From Zobellia uliginosa (GTDB lineage: Bacteria > Bacteroidota > Bacteroidia > Flavobacteriales > Flavobacteriaceae), in contig NZ_FTOB01000002.1 of NCBI RefSeq assembly GCF_900156625.1, forward strand, positions 366,275 to 430,274: a stretch of DNA of 64,000 nt, written 5' to 3'. Positions 1 through 8,005 of the stretch are shown piece after piece. The notes beneath the pieces were generated by a model, which saw nothing but the letters and a program-made list of their open reading frames with translations, ran no database searches and was not told where the DNA came from. Numbering within the stretch: the first letter of the stretch is position 1; every line of letters starts with the position of its first letter. A program made the translations under genes and the position numbers.

Positions 1-709
1 CGCCCAGTGGAATATGTCCCATAGTATGCGGTACATATAGAAAAAAAGGTTCGTTAGCATTTCGGTTTATAAAATCTACTGCTTTTTCAGTGTAAAGCGT
101 CGTTAATTTATCTTGGTCTTTTAAGCTTTTGATATAGGATGTAGTTGTATTTCCTTCAATTAGAGGTAAGTCTGGGAAGTTGGCCCTATTCATTTTATCA
201 GAAAGGTTTTCGCCGGTAACATTGTCCTGCGGCCACATATCATTGGAGTAGGGCAGGCCAACAAATTCATCGAACCCGTGTTGTAAGGGCAAGAATTCTT
301 TTTGCCAACCCATATGCCATTTGCCGAAGCAGGCCGTTTTATAATCTTGCTCCTTGAACATTTCCGCCATGGTAAGTTCATCTTTGTTTAAACCGATCTC
401 ATGTCGTGGGAAAAGTGCTCCCGAGAACCCTATGCGATTTGGATAACAGCCGGTCATTAGTCCCGCCCTGGAAGCACTACAAACAGGTTGTGCCGAGTAA
501 TAGTTGGTAAAGCGTGTGCCTTGTGCGGCCAATTGGTCGATATGGGGCGTTTTAAACCCAGTGGCGCCATAAACGCCAACATCACCATAACCTTCATCAT
601 CAATAAATATGAGAACAACATTAGGATGCTCTTTATCTTTATTTTGGGCATTGGAAAAATGAAAAGAAAAAAAGAGAATCAGAGCGATAAAAATTGATGC
701 ATTTTTCAT
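1..709 (-). CDS. S1-family sulfatase, N-terminal part (cut by window edge)
   Basis: The frame is open from the ATG at 707-709 to base 1, so about 236 N-terminal residues are visible and the C-terminus lies outside the window. It starts with a Sec signal peptide ending near SNAQ (residue 22). A metal-binding stretch LIFIDDEGYGD follows, then the formylglycine motif C77-S-A-S-R81 followed by AGLMTG, which is the hallmark of type I (S1) sulfatases. Further on, FGKWHMG and HGFDEF are also typical of S1. It should hydrolyse sulfate esters on algal oligosaccharides in the periplasm or at the surface after Cys77 is converted to formylglycine. It is separated from the upstream GH117 gene by 173 bp holding an inverted repeat, so it may be a separate transcription unit. 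The exact sulfate position cannot be read from sequence. Confidence 0.9.
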   Translation of the reverse strand, partial: MKNASIFIALILFFSFHFSNAQNKDKEHPNVVLIFIDDEGYGDVGVYGATGFKTPHIDQLAAQGTRFTNYYSAQPVCSASRAGLMTGCYPNRIGFSGALFPRHEIGLNKDELTMAEMFKEQDYKTACFGKWHMGWQKEFLPLQHGFDEFVGLPYSNDMWPQDNVTGENLSDKMNRANFPDLPLIEGNTTTSYIKSLKDQDKLTTLYTEKAVDFINRNANEPFFLYVPHTMGHIPLG

Positions 710-882
710 GTACGTAGCGGTTTGGTAGTTGAAGTTCTTAATATGGTGTTATGGTATTGGAAAGGAAAATCAATATTTTACCAATGCCATAACACCAAGT
801 TAAATGTAAGATAATAATTAAATTCCCGCTATCGTTTAACAAGTGTATATTGTACTGTTATAATTTTGTTTTGTAGCTGGTT
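710..882. repeat. Intergenic region with a long 16-bp inverted repeat
   Basis: Bases 745-760 (GGTGTTATGGTATTGG) pair with 781-796 (CCAATGCCATAACACC) with one mismatch, separated by a 20-bp AT-rich spacer. The structure sits 35 bp upstream of the sulfatase ATG and 87 bp after the GH117 stop. No T-run follows either arm, so a classical intrinsic terminator is not obvious. A dyad binding site for a regulator or an mRNA-end stabilising hairpin is possible. The rest of the gap is AT-rich and shows no gene. Confidence 0.55.
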
Positions 883-2184
883 CTAACGTCCTTCAGGGTT
901 TCTGTTTTCATTAGGCTTCTGTGCAAAATATACCTCTGGGTCGTGGTACACCCCTGTTTTTTTATAGGATGGAATATCAACATCAAGACTCAGGTCACAA
1001 TCAAAACGTGCCATTATGGAATAGGCTTTTTTACTACTTTTCCCTGCATTGGTAAAATGAGAAAGTCCCCAAGTAACCCCTCTTCCGTTACCCGAATCGG
1101 TAAAGGCATCCGCGGCGAAAGGAGCGGCTGCCGTTGGGGCCAGAGAAACTACCGAGGCAATTTCAAAATTGACACCGTCTTTGGCGTATTGCATGGTATA
1201 TCGTTCGTTACCATCCTTTATGGCCAATGTGGCCACTCCTTCTTTAAAAGGAAAATACGTGGTTTCGTGTCCCGAGGTCATTACGGGGTTCAAGGGGTGT
1301 TTTTCAAATGGCCCTAAAGGATCATCTGCAATAACAAGACCATGGCCAACAGCATATTTATCTCGTATATCTGGCCATTTATTATAAGCAGCTTTATAGT
1401 ACAGATATATTTTTCCTTTGTAAACAATAGGTTGTGGGTCATGGGTGGCATCTTGGTCCCATTCCCCTTTTTTACCAAAGGGAATTACGGCATCCTTGCC
1501 ATGCGTCCATGGTCCGTCGGGAGAATCTGCATAGGAAACCGAAACGGGACACCAATCGCCTCTTAGTCCGCTCGGCTCGTTAAAGGCTTGGTAGTATAAA
1601 TAGTATTTTCCCTTCCAAACCAGGATATCGGGTGTGGCTACGGAGCGCCATCCGGGCTTGGGCTTTTCCGGTCTTGCAATGGCAACGCCCTCTTCTTTCC
1701 ATGTTGTTCCATCTTCACTGGTAGCGTACCAAATATCACATAGGTCCCAATCGGTAGACGGAATCTCATCGGTAGCTTCTTTGGCACGGTTCCAACCAAT
1801 GGGGGGCACTTTGGTATCTCTTTTAGTGTAGTAGATATAATATTTTCCATTTACTAAAATGGGCCTTGAGGGGTCTCGCCTAGAAATGGTTCCATCGCCA
1901 TTATTGTAGTCGAAGCCTTTAAGACGGGTATATTTGAACTGTGAAAAAAGCTCGTTATCCTGTACTCTGGGAGCGGGATAGCTGAACATGCGTTCCGCGG
2001 CGGCACTTAAGGGCATATCCGGTTTTTCGGTGGGCATTTTATGGGGAAATACTTTGTGTTCGGCAGTTGTGGAATCTTCTGTTGGGGCCGGTTTGGTTTC
2101 CGTTTTTTGTTCGGAACAAGCGATAAGCGATAGGGCCATTAGAAGACTAAAGGCCGATTGCTTGAGAAAAAGATTGACTTGCAT
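883..2184 (-). CDS. GH117 family glycosidase (3,6-anhydro-galactosidase type), lipoprotein
   Basis: This 433-residue protein belongs to the five-bladed beta-propeller family GH117, whose known members release 3,6-anhydro-L-galactose from the non-reducing end of neoagaro-oligosaccharides. The N-terminus has a lipoprotein signal with lipobox LIAC (Cys about 23). The N-terminal dimerisation motif SxAxxR is visible as SAAAER (about 60-65). Probable active-site residues are all present: the Asp in SRRDPS (D104), the Asp in THDPQP, and the His-Glu pair in SGHETTYFPF; these match the three acid positions and histidine described for the family. It is the last gene of the SusC-led operon, 45 bp after the GH43-like gene. 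It is paralogous to the GH117 at 33521-34765. Activity on agar oligomers versus another anhydro-galactan is not settled by sequence. Confidence 0.9.
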   Translation of the reverse strand: MQVNLFLKQSAFSLLMALSLIACSEQKTETKPAPTEDSTTAEHKVFPHKMPTEKPDMPLSAAAERMFSYPAPRVQDNELFSQFKYTRLKGFDYNNGDGTISRRDPSRPILVNGKYYIYYTKRDTKVPPIGWNRAKEATDEIPSTDWDLCDIWYATSEDGTTWKEEGVAIARPEKPKPGWRSVATPDILVWKGKYYLYYQAFNEPSGLRGDWCPVSVSYADSPDGPWTHGKDAVIPFGKKGEWDQDATHDPQPIVYKGKIYLYYKAAYNKWPDIRDKYAVGHGLVIADDPLGPFEKHPLNPVMTSGHETTYFPFKEGVATLAIKDGNERYTMQYAKDGVNFEIASVVSLAPTAAAPFAADAFTDSGNGRGVTWGLSHFTNAGKSSKKAYSIMARFDCDLSLDVDIPSYKKTGVYHDPEVYFAQKPNENRNPEGR

Positions 2185-2229
2185 AGGTGTTGTTTTAGAG
2201 TTTGAACAGCTTTTGTTTTGAGTCCTATT

Positions 2230-3384
2230 TTAGTTGGCTATTTTTTCTATTTTTAAAGGAATCTGAATATTGAACGACTCTCGAACTCCCTTGGCATCAA
2301 GGGTGTCGGCCGCACATAAGAGCGCTATAGGTTCGCCGTTTTCCATGTATACCTGCGGACGTTCCAGATGTTCGAACTGTTGGGTTCTTCCGTTTTCCCA
2401 TTCGACGATACGTTTGGAAATTTCAAAGTATTTGGCCTTCTCCCATTGGATACCGTCTTCCGAATCGTAGTGTACCAAAGAGAATTCACGTTTTTTACCG
2501 TTGTTTTTTATACGTTTTACAATGGCCCTGAATTTACCATCTTGATACCAAATGTATGGGTCTTCGGCAGGAAAGCGTTCGCCTTCGAAAGTAAAAACGG
2601 GATCGGGGTATTTCTTGAACGGACCGGTAGGGCTGTCCGCTATGGCTACCATGTGAACCACGGGGCCACCACTAGGTAAGGGGTCTTTTTTCCCTACGGC
2701 CTTATAGACCATTAAGATTTTTCCATCGGGCATTTGGCATACCGACGGATTTGAGGTCATTAAGGCATCAAGGGCATCGTCGTTAGGGGATATATCCAAA
2801 ACAGGTTTGTCAAACCGCTTCCAAGGGCCGTTGGGCGAATCGGCTACGGCTACCCCTATGCGTTGGTTGTTGCGGTGTACCCAGTTTATTTTTGGTTTTC
2901 CGGGCGTACTTACTATTTTTTTATCGCCCGTATTTCCCATATAATACAGGTAATATTTTCCATTGAACTTATGTACGGTCGGGTTATGGGTGGTAGAACC
3001 ATCCCAGAATTCTGCACCACGGTCCGGTAAGGCAAAGTCTTTATGCTCAAATGGACCAAAGGGTGATTCAGATACCGCATGGGCTATTACGGAGTAGTTT
3101 ACCCATTCCCAACCAATTTTTTTTGGCCATTGGGAGTAAAACATATGGTAAAGTCCGTCTTCGCCCTTGACCATAGAACCGCCCCAGATACTGAGACTGT
3201 CGTTTCTGAATATGGATTTGGGCGAGACCTTTCCGAATTCTATTTTGTAGTCGGAAATCTTACTTTTTTCCGATACTTGGTTTGCAACTGGTGTCTCGGT
3301 TGTGGAGCGGGGCTTTTTTTCGTTCTTACATGCCGTTAGGTGGCAAATACCTGCAAAAGCAATGACTAGGCTGAGTGTTTTCAT
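2230..3384 (-). CDS. GH43-like beta-propeller glycosidase, lipoprotein
   Basis: The start is taken at the Met at 3382-3384 because it begins a clean lipoprotein signal (MKTLSLVIAFAGICHLTAC). The open frame extends 15 codons further upstream without a signal-like sequence. The mature protein repeats propeller-blade patterns such as GLYHMFYSQW, GKYYLYYMG, ADSPNGPWKRF and DSPTGPFKKYP, typical of the arabinanase/levansucrase/invertase-type five-bladed fold (GH43, GH117 and relatives). Family assignment inside that fold is uncertain. The blade arrangement (WGGSMVKGEDGLYHMF, then STTHNPTVHKFNGKYYLYY) resembles the propeller of the 826-residue protein at 48205-50685. It lies between GH2 and GH117 genes of the SusCD operon, so an exo-glycosidase acting on a trimmed oligosaccharide is the best guess. 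Confidence 0.75.
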   Translation of the reverse strand: MKTLSLVIAFAGICHLTACKNEKKPRSTTETPVANQVSEKSKISDYKIEFGKVSPKSIFRNDSLSIWGGSMVKGEDGLYHMFYSQWPKKIGWEWVNYSVIAHAVSESPFGPFEHKDFALPDRGAEFWDGSTTHNPTVHKFNGKYYLYYMGNTGDKKIVSTPGKPKINWVHRNNQRIGVAVADSPNGPWKRFDKPVLDISPNDDALDALMTSNPSVCQMPDGKILMVYKAVGKKDPLPSGGPVVHMVAIADSPTGPFKKYPDPVFTFEGERFPAEDPYIWYQDGKFRAIVKRIKNNGKKREFSLVHYDSEDGIQWEKAKYFEISKRIVEWENGRTQQFEHLERPQVYMENGEPIALLCAADTLDAKGVRESFNIQIPLKIEKIAN

Positions 3385-3457
3385 ATTGTTGTTTTTAATG
3401 GAGCTGAAATGCCATGGGTGGTTTTCCATGTTGAACTTTTATGGGTTAATTTTTTAC

Positions 3458-6400
3458 TTAGTTTCTATATTCCTCCTTGTTTCTTATCGTGTAAACATGG
3501 GTCGGTTTCGACCAATCACTTTCTCCGGTCTTGGTCTTTTTCTTGATGCTCACGAAATGGGGGTCGTCGCCTTCAAAATCGATGACGGTCATACCCTTGG
3601 TCCGCGTACTGTTTTTATAGGGGAAATAACTGTCTCGTAAACCGTATTTCACGATATATTCCACATCGTCCGGTGCGCCCGAATAGCCGACGACCAGCTT
3701 TCCGTCCGATAGAAAGGCATCCCAGATCATAGGGGGAAGTACATGGGCGTTCGCTTGGGCGGTACGCGTGCCCGAGGGAACACTTTTTCCTTTCGAATTT
3801 TGGGCTATGACGCTGAAGGTATACTCTTCTTCAGGGTCGAGGTTTTTTATTTCGATATTATGGGTCGTGCTGGTGTCGGACTTCTTTTCGTTACCCTTTC
3901 CATCGGCATATGCCACGTAATAGGTGTCGGCTCCGAAAACAGGGCGGTAATGCACCCGTACGGTGCCGTGCCCCTTTTCAATGGCAAGAATGGAAGTCTT
4001 TTCAGGGAGCTCAAGGGAGACCGAGGTCTGGTGCCTGATATAGCCGTTGGGTGAAATCACTGCGGCATGTATTTGTGCCATACCGGTCATATACCGTTGC
4101 CAATCGATAGCAACTTCCATAGGCTTGCCACCAGGGACGATACGGGGAAGGGTATGGGTCTTGGAAAAAAGGATTTCCCCCTGCGTATCGTACAAGGTAA
4201 ATTCAAGCGTATAGTCCTTGAGGCTATAGACGGGGTAAGCATTTACGGGTTTGGGCGTGATACTTACCTTGGCCCCTCCGTTCTTTAAATCGACCCCATC
4301 GATTTTTAAATTGGCTAGGGGACTGTTTTCCTTTTGGATGCGATGGTACAACTTTCGCTTTTGTCGCCATGTGTTGACCAAGCCCCAAACTCGGTTTTCC
4401 TCAGGTGAAGTTGCCGCGTAACCGCTGCGATAGTCATTGAACGTCCACAATGATGCCCCGATTACATAAGTGTTCTTGCCCCTTAAATGATCGTTCCAAT
4501 CCGATAATTCGGGAATGTCGCCATCTAAGGAGGTGGTAGCCATGGGATTTATACCGTATTCCGAAATAAAAATCGGTTTGTCGGGCCACTTTGAGCGTAA
4601 GGTTTTAAACACTTTATCGGGAGTCCCTTGAAAAGGGTAGAGGTTGTGCATAATGATATCCACTAAGGTGTTAGGGTCGTTTTCGGGAGTTGCCGAATCG
4701 CGCCATCCGCTATTGCTCACACAGGTAACCAAGCGATATGGATCTAGTTCCTTCTTGACGTAGTCAATCGTTTCTTTGGCATAATCAAAGTGGTCTTTTA
4801 GTTCATTGCCAACGCTCCAACCGATAATACTGGGGTGGTTGACATCACGATCTATCATTTCTTTTAGCCATTGTTTGGCCAAGGGATAGTGTGGAGGCGT
4901 AAACTCGGGATTGGTGAGTTCTCGTACATTGACTTCCTCAAAAATCAAAATACCCTTCTCATCACAACGATCCATTAATTTTTTGTTCTGGGTGCCGTGC
5001 ATGATGCGCATAAAGTTGGCCCCGGCATTTTTCATGAGATCTACATCTTTTTCGATCAAATATTGCGGTTCGGAAGAGCCCCAATACCTATGGTCGCTAA
5101 CCCGATTAAAACCGGACAAGCGTACGGGCTCGCCGTTTAAAATCAATTGGGAGTCGGTCAATTCTATTTTTCTGATACCGAATCGGTCTTTTTGGGTGTC
5201 TAAAACCTGTCCGTTTTCCGATATTTTGGTAGTCAAATGATATAGATTAGGGGTATCAAAATGCCATAGTTTTACATCGGTGGCGGGTAGGGTTGTGGCC
5301 AGTTGTATTTCTTGGGTGCTGTTGGCCGGTACTTTAACCTTGTACTTTAAGTCGACGGGACTTGTAGCCTCTTCAATATGCGCAGACAGTAAAACGGTGC
5401 GTTGGTGTGCCGATGAATTTTTGATCCGAACCTTAAGCTTCAGGTTTGCCGATCCTTTTTTTAGGTCGGGGTCGGCATGTATGTATTGATAACTGATGCG
5501 CACATCATTGTTTTTAATAAGATGTACATCGCGAATGATGCCGCCCCAGTTCCAAGTGGCCCCTACAAGGGCATTGTTGTCGGCTTCTACGGCCAGTACG
5601 TTTTGGCCGTTATAATTCAGATTGTCGGTTATATCAAATTCAAATGGGGTAAAGCCTCCTTGATGGCGCCCAATCAATTCCCCGTTTAAAAAGACACGGG
5701 CAATGTGGTATACGGCATCGAATTTTAACCTTATCCGTTCGTCTGAAACCGATTTCCAGTTCTTGGGCAACTCAAAGGTTTTGCGGTACCAGCCTTTACC
5801 GGTATAGTTCGAATATGCGTTGAGCATGCCCCAATGTCCGGGCACCCATAGGTCTTCCCAATTGGAATCGTCGAAACCCACTTGAAAAACGGAAGTCTTT
5901 TCAATATCCGCTTCTTCCATTTTTTCCTTCGATACCGGTCTGAACATCACCGCATCGGCAACTACGGTACGGGCCGTGATGGCGGTTACTTCCACATAGC
6001 TGTCCAAAGTCTTGTCAAAACTGAATACCCCTAGGCTCAACCATTGGTCGCAGCGGTTTCGTTGGTTAAAATAGGAAGTCGTAACTCCTTGGGCGTGGTT
6101 GACATTCACTTCCGCCGTTAGATGTGAAGCGAAGGGGAAGCGGACAAATGCTTCGTAAAACCCTGATTCGGATAATTCGGGACGATAACGAACATAGTTT
6201 TGATCCGACTCGCCGGATTTAAAGTCTCGCTGCAAATAATCGGCACCGAAAAATCCGGACCCGCGTTCTCCTTCCGATCGGGTTTTCCAGTTCCCTTTTA
6301 CCGAGACTCGGTCCTTATCGGTATTGTCGATGACAATATCATCGGGGGTTTCGAAAATATCAATATAGTTCGAGCCTTCGCCATAAATAGCATGGAATTT

Positions 6401-6517
6401 CCAATTTCCGCTAAGCAACATCCGCTCCTCGCCGGGATAGTCGACTTTTTCGGTCTGGGCATGGCAAATTCCGAATACTAGGAATAGCGTATGGAATACA
6501 AAGGATTTGAGCTGCAT
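3458..6517 (-). CDS. GH2 family glycosidase (beta-galactosidase-like) with inserted golvesin/CBM-like domain and FN3
   Basis: This secreted 1019-residue GH2 has a signal peptide ending at CHAQ (about 21). The GH2 sugar-binding domain begins (LSGNWKFHA), is interrupted by roughly 170 residues, and resumes at about 213 with VGFDDSNWEDLWVPGHWG. The insert contains GFYEAFVRFPF and ADAVMFRP, a pattern typical of golvesin/xanthan-lyase-type carbohydrate-binding sandwiches. The TIM barrel keeps both catalytic carboxylates: acid/base E572 in WSVGNE and nucleophile E653 in FISEYG. A fibronectin-III-like module (about 840-930) and a further beta-domain close the protein. It lies 11 bp after the sulfatase gene in the SusCD operon. 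A beta-galactosidase role on galactan oligomers is inferred from the family and neighbours. Confidence 0.88.
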   Translation of the reverse strand: MQLKSFVFHTLFLVFGICHAQTEKVDYPGEERMLLSGNWKFHAIYGEGSNYIDIFETPDDIVIDNTDKDRVSVKGNWKTRSEGERGSGFFGADYLQRDFKSGESDQNYVRYRPELSESGFYEAFVRFPFASHLTAEVNVNHAQGVTTSYFNQRNRCDQWLSLGVFSFDKTLDSYVEVTAITARTVVADAVMFRPVSKEKMEEADIEKTSVFQVGFDDSNWEDLWVPGHWGMLNAYSNYTGKGWYRKTFELPKNWKSVSDERIRLKFDAVYHIARVFLNGELIGRHQGGFTPFEFDITDNLNYNGQNVLAVEADNNALVGATWNWGGIIRDVHLIKNNDVRISYQYIHADPDLKKGSANLKLKVRIKNSSAHQRTVLLSAHIEEATSPVDLKYKVKVPANSTQEIQLATTLPATDVKLWHFDTPNLYHLTTKISENGQVLDTQKDRFGIRKIELTDSQLILNGEPVRLSGFNRVSDHRYWGSSEPQYLIEKDVDLMKNAGANFMRIMHGTQNKKLMDRCDEKGILIFEEVNVRELTNPEFTPPHYPLAKQWLKEMIDRDVNHPSIIGWSVGNELKDHFDYAKETIDYVKKELDPYRLVTCVSNSGWRDSATPENDPNTLVDIIMHNLYPFQGTPDKVFKTLRSKWPDKPIFISEYGINPMATTSLDGDIPELSDWNDHLRGKNTYVIGASLWTFNDYRSGYAATSPEENRVWGLVNTWRQKRKLYHRIQKENSPLANLKIDGVDLKNGGAKVSITPKPVNAYPVYSLKDYTLEFTLYDTQGEILFSKTHTLPRIVPGGKPMEVAIDWQRYMTGMAQIHAAVISPNGYIRHQTSVSLELPEKTSILAIEKGHGTVRVHYRPVFGADTYYVAYADGKGNEKKSDTSTTHNIEIKNLDPEEEYTFSVIAQNSKGKSVPSGTRTAQANAHVLPPMIWDAFLSDGKLVVGYSGAPDDVEYIVKYGLRDSYFPYKNSTRTKGMTVIDFEGDDPHFVSIKKKTKTGESDWSKPTHVYTIRNKEEYRN

Positions 6518-6528
6518 AAGTCTTGTTT

Positions 6529-7974
6529 TTAATAGTCTTTCTTAACGAAAGGATGCTTCACTTTTGATTTAGGCTTGCGAAATACCCAGGGCTTCCAGGC
6601 TTCGTAGCGTTCCTTCCATTCTTCAAGTGTTCGCGTAGGGTATTTAGATGAGAGTCCGCCTTCCCTGAATTCTTGGGATACCCCTTCATCATTGATCGAT
6701 CTTCTCCAAACGTACAGTTCTTCCAAGAGTTTATCCTTGATATCCCCATAGTGCGGGTCATTGGCAAGGTTGTTCAATTCGTAAGGGTCTTTTTCTATGT
6801 CGAAAAGTTCGAACTCGGGCTTCGAAGGTGCGAAGAATTTCGCCTGGTCTTCATTAAGCTTTCCTTCCATATACATGATATTCATCTCGGCCAACATGGG
6901 GTACATATCTTCTTTGTAGCCACTGTATTGCAACCATGCACGCTCGGGCATCAAATTATGGATCAATTTGTATTTTTTTGAACGGATGGTACGCATCGCA
7001 TCGTGGGTACCGCCCATTCGCCCCCTTGCGGCAAAAATGTATTCCCTGTTCTTCGATTCCTCTTCAAAAAGGTTTTTTCCTTGTAGCTCATGTTCCGGTT
7101 TGGCCCCGGCGACATCTAGAATGGTAGCGGTAATATCAATAGTCTGTACCATGTCGGTGTTTACTTGGGCGGGAGCGACCTTACCGGGCCATTTGATGAT
7201 CATAGGCACTTGAAGTCCCGGATCATACAAGAACTGCTTTCCGCGAATATGGCAGCGGCCGTTATCGCCAATAAGAAAAATCAAGGTATTTTCGGCAAGA
7301 CCTTCTTTTTTCAATCGATCGAGAATGTCACCGATTTCACGATCGCAAATTTGCATCTGCTCAAGACCGTTGGCCCAGTCACGTCTGGCAAAAGGGGTGT
7401 CAACGTAATAGGGAGGGAGCACTACATCGGCAGGGTCTATGGGGTTTTTGGCATCGCGATTCCATTTTCGGTGTGTACCGCCCAAGGTTATTTGGGCGAA
7501 AAAGGGCTGTCCTTTTTCACGTTCCTTCCAATCCTTGCCCATAAAACCCAAATCGCCGCTAAAATTGGCGTCGGTTTTATTGTAGATCATTAAGGCCGTA
7601 AAGTATCCTGCCTCTTTTAAGAGTACGGGCATGGGCTTAATGCCATACGGCAATGGTTTTTTGTCTTTTTTGGCCGTTCTGTGCTGTTGGGCCCCTATGT
7701 AGTTTTGGTGATAGCCCGTGAGCATGGCCGAACGCGAAGTGGAACAAACCGGGGAGGTACAAAAGGCATTGGTGTAGCGTATGCCTTCGGAGGCGAGCTT
7801 GTCGGTAACGGGGGTTTCTATTCCCGGGGTGCCATAGCAGCCCAAGTCAAGCCCCCAATCCTCGAGCATGATCCAAACAATGTTCGGACGGTCGCTAGTT
7901 TCGTTTTGGGCCATTGCATGGAATGGAATAAGCAATAATGCCAAATATAAGGTTTTAATCAGTTTCATATGCAA
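6529..7974 (-). CDS. S1-family sulfatase
   Basis: This 481-residue exported arylsulfatase-type enzyme has a signal peptide ending near HAMAQ (about 23). The second Met (residue 3) is an equally good start. The catalytic motif is C77-S-T-S-R81 followed by SAMLTG. Thr replaces the usual Pro/Ala at the third position, as seen in some S1 subfamilies. Conserved MLEDWGLD, IGDNGR and IIKWPG segments support an intact fold. C-terminal FDIEKDPYELNNLA is typical of the S1 C-terminal subdomain. It lies between two GH2 genes, 31 bp downstream of one and 11 bp upstream of the other, so desulfation probably alternates with beta-glycosidase action. Sulfate regiochemistry is unknown. Confidence 0.92.
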   Translation of the reverse strand: MHMKLIKTLYLALLLIPFHAMAQNETSDRPNIVWIMLEDWGLDLGCYGTPGIETPVTDKLASEGIRYTNAFCTSPVCSTSRSAMLTGYHQNYIGAQQHRTAKKDKKPLPYGIKPMPVLLKEAGYFTALMIYNKTDANFSGDLGFMGKDWKEREKGQPFFAQITLGGTHRKWNRDAKNPIDPADVVLPPYYVDTPFARRDWANGLEQMQICDREIGDILDRLKKEGLAENTLIFLIGDNGRCHIRGKQFLYDPGLQVPMIIKWPGKVAPAQVNTDMVQTIDITATILDVAGAKPEHELQGKNLFEEESKNREYIFAARGRMGGTHDAMRTIRSKKYKLIHNLMPERAWLQYSGYKEDMYPMLAEMNIMYMEGKLNEDQAKFFAPSKPEFELFDIEKDPYELNNLANDPHYGDIKDKLLEELYVWRRSINDEGVSQEFREGGLSSKYPTRTLEEWKERYEAWKPWVFRKPKSKVKHPFVKKDY

Positions 7975-8005
7975 GGATTCTGGTTTAGATTCTAATTGTT
8001 TTATG

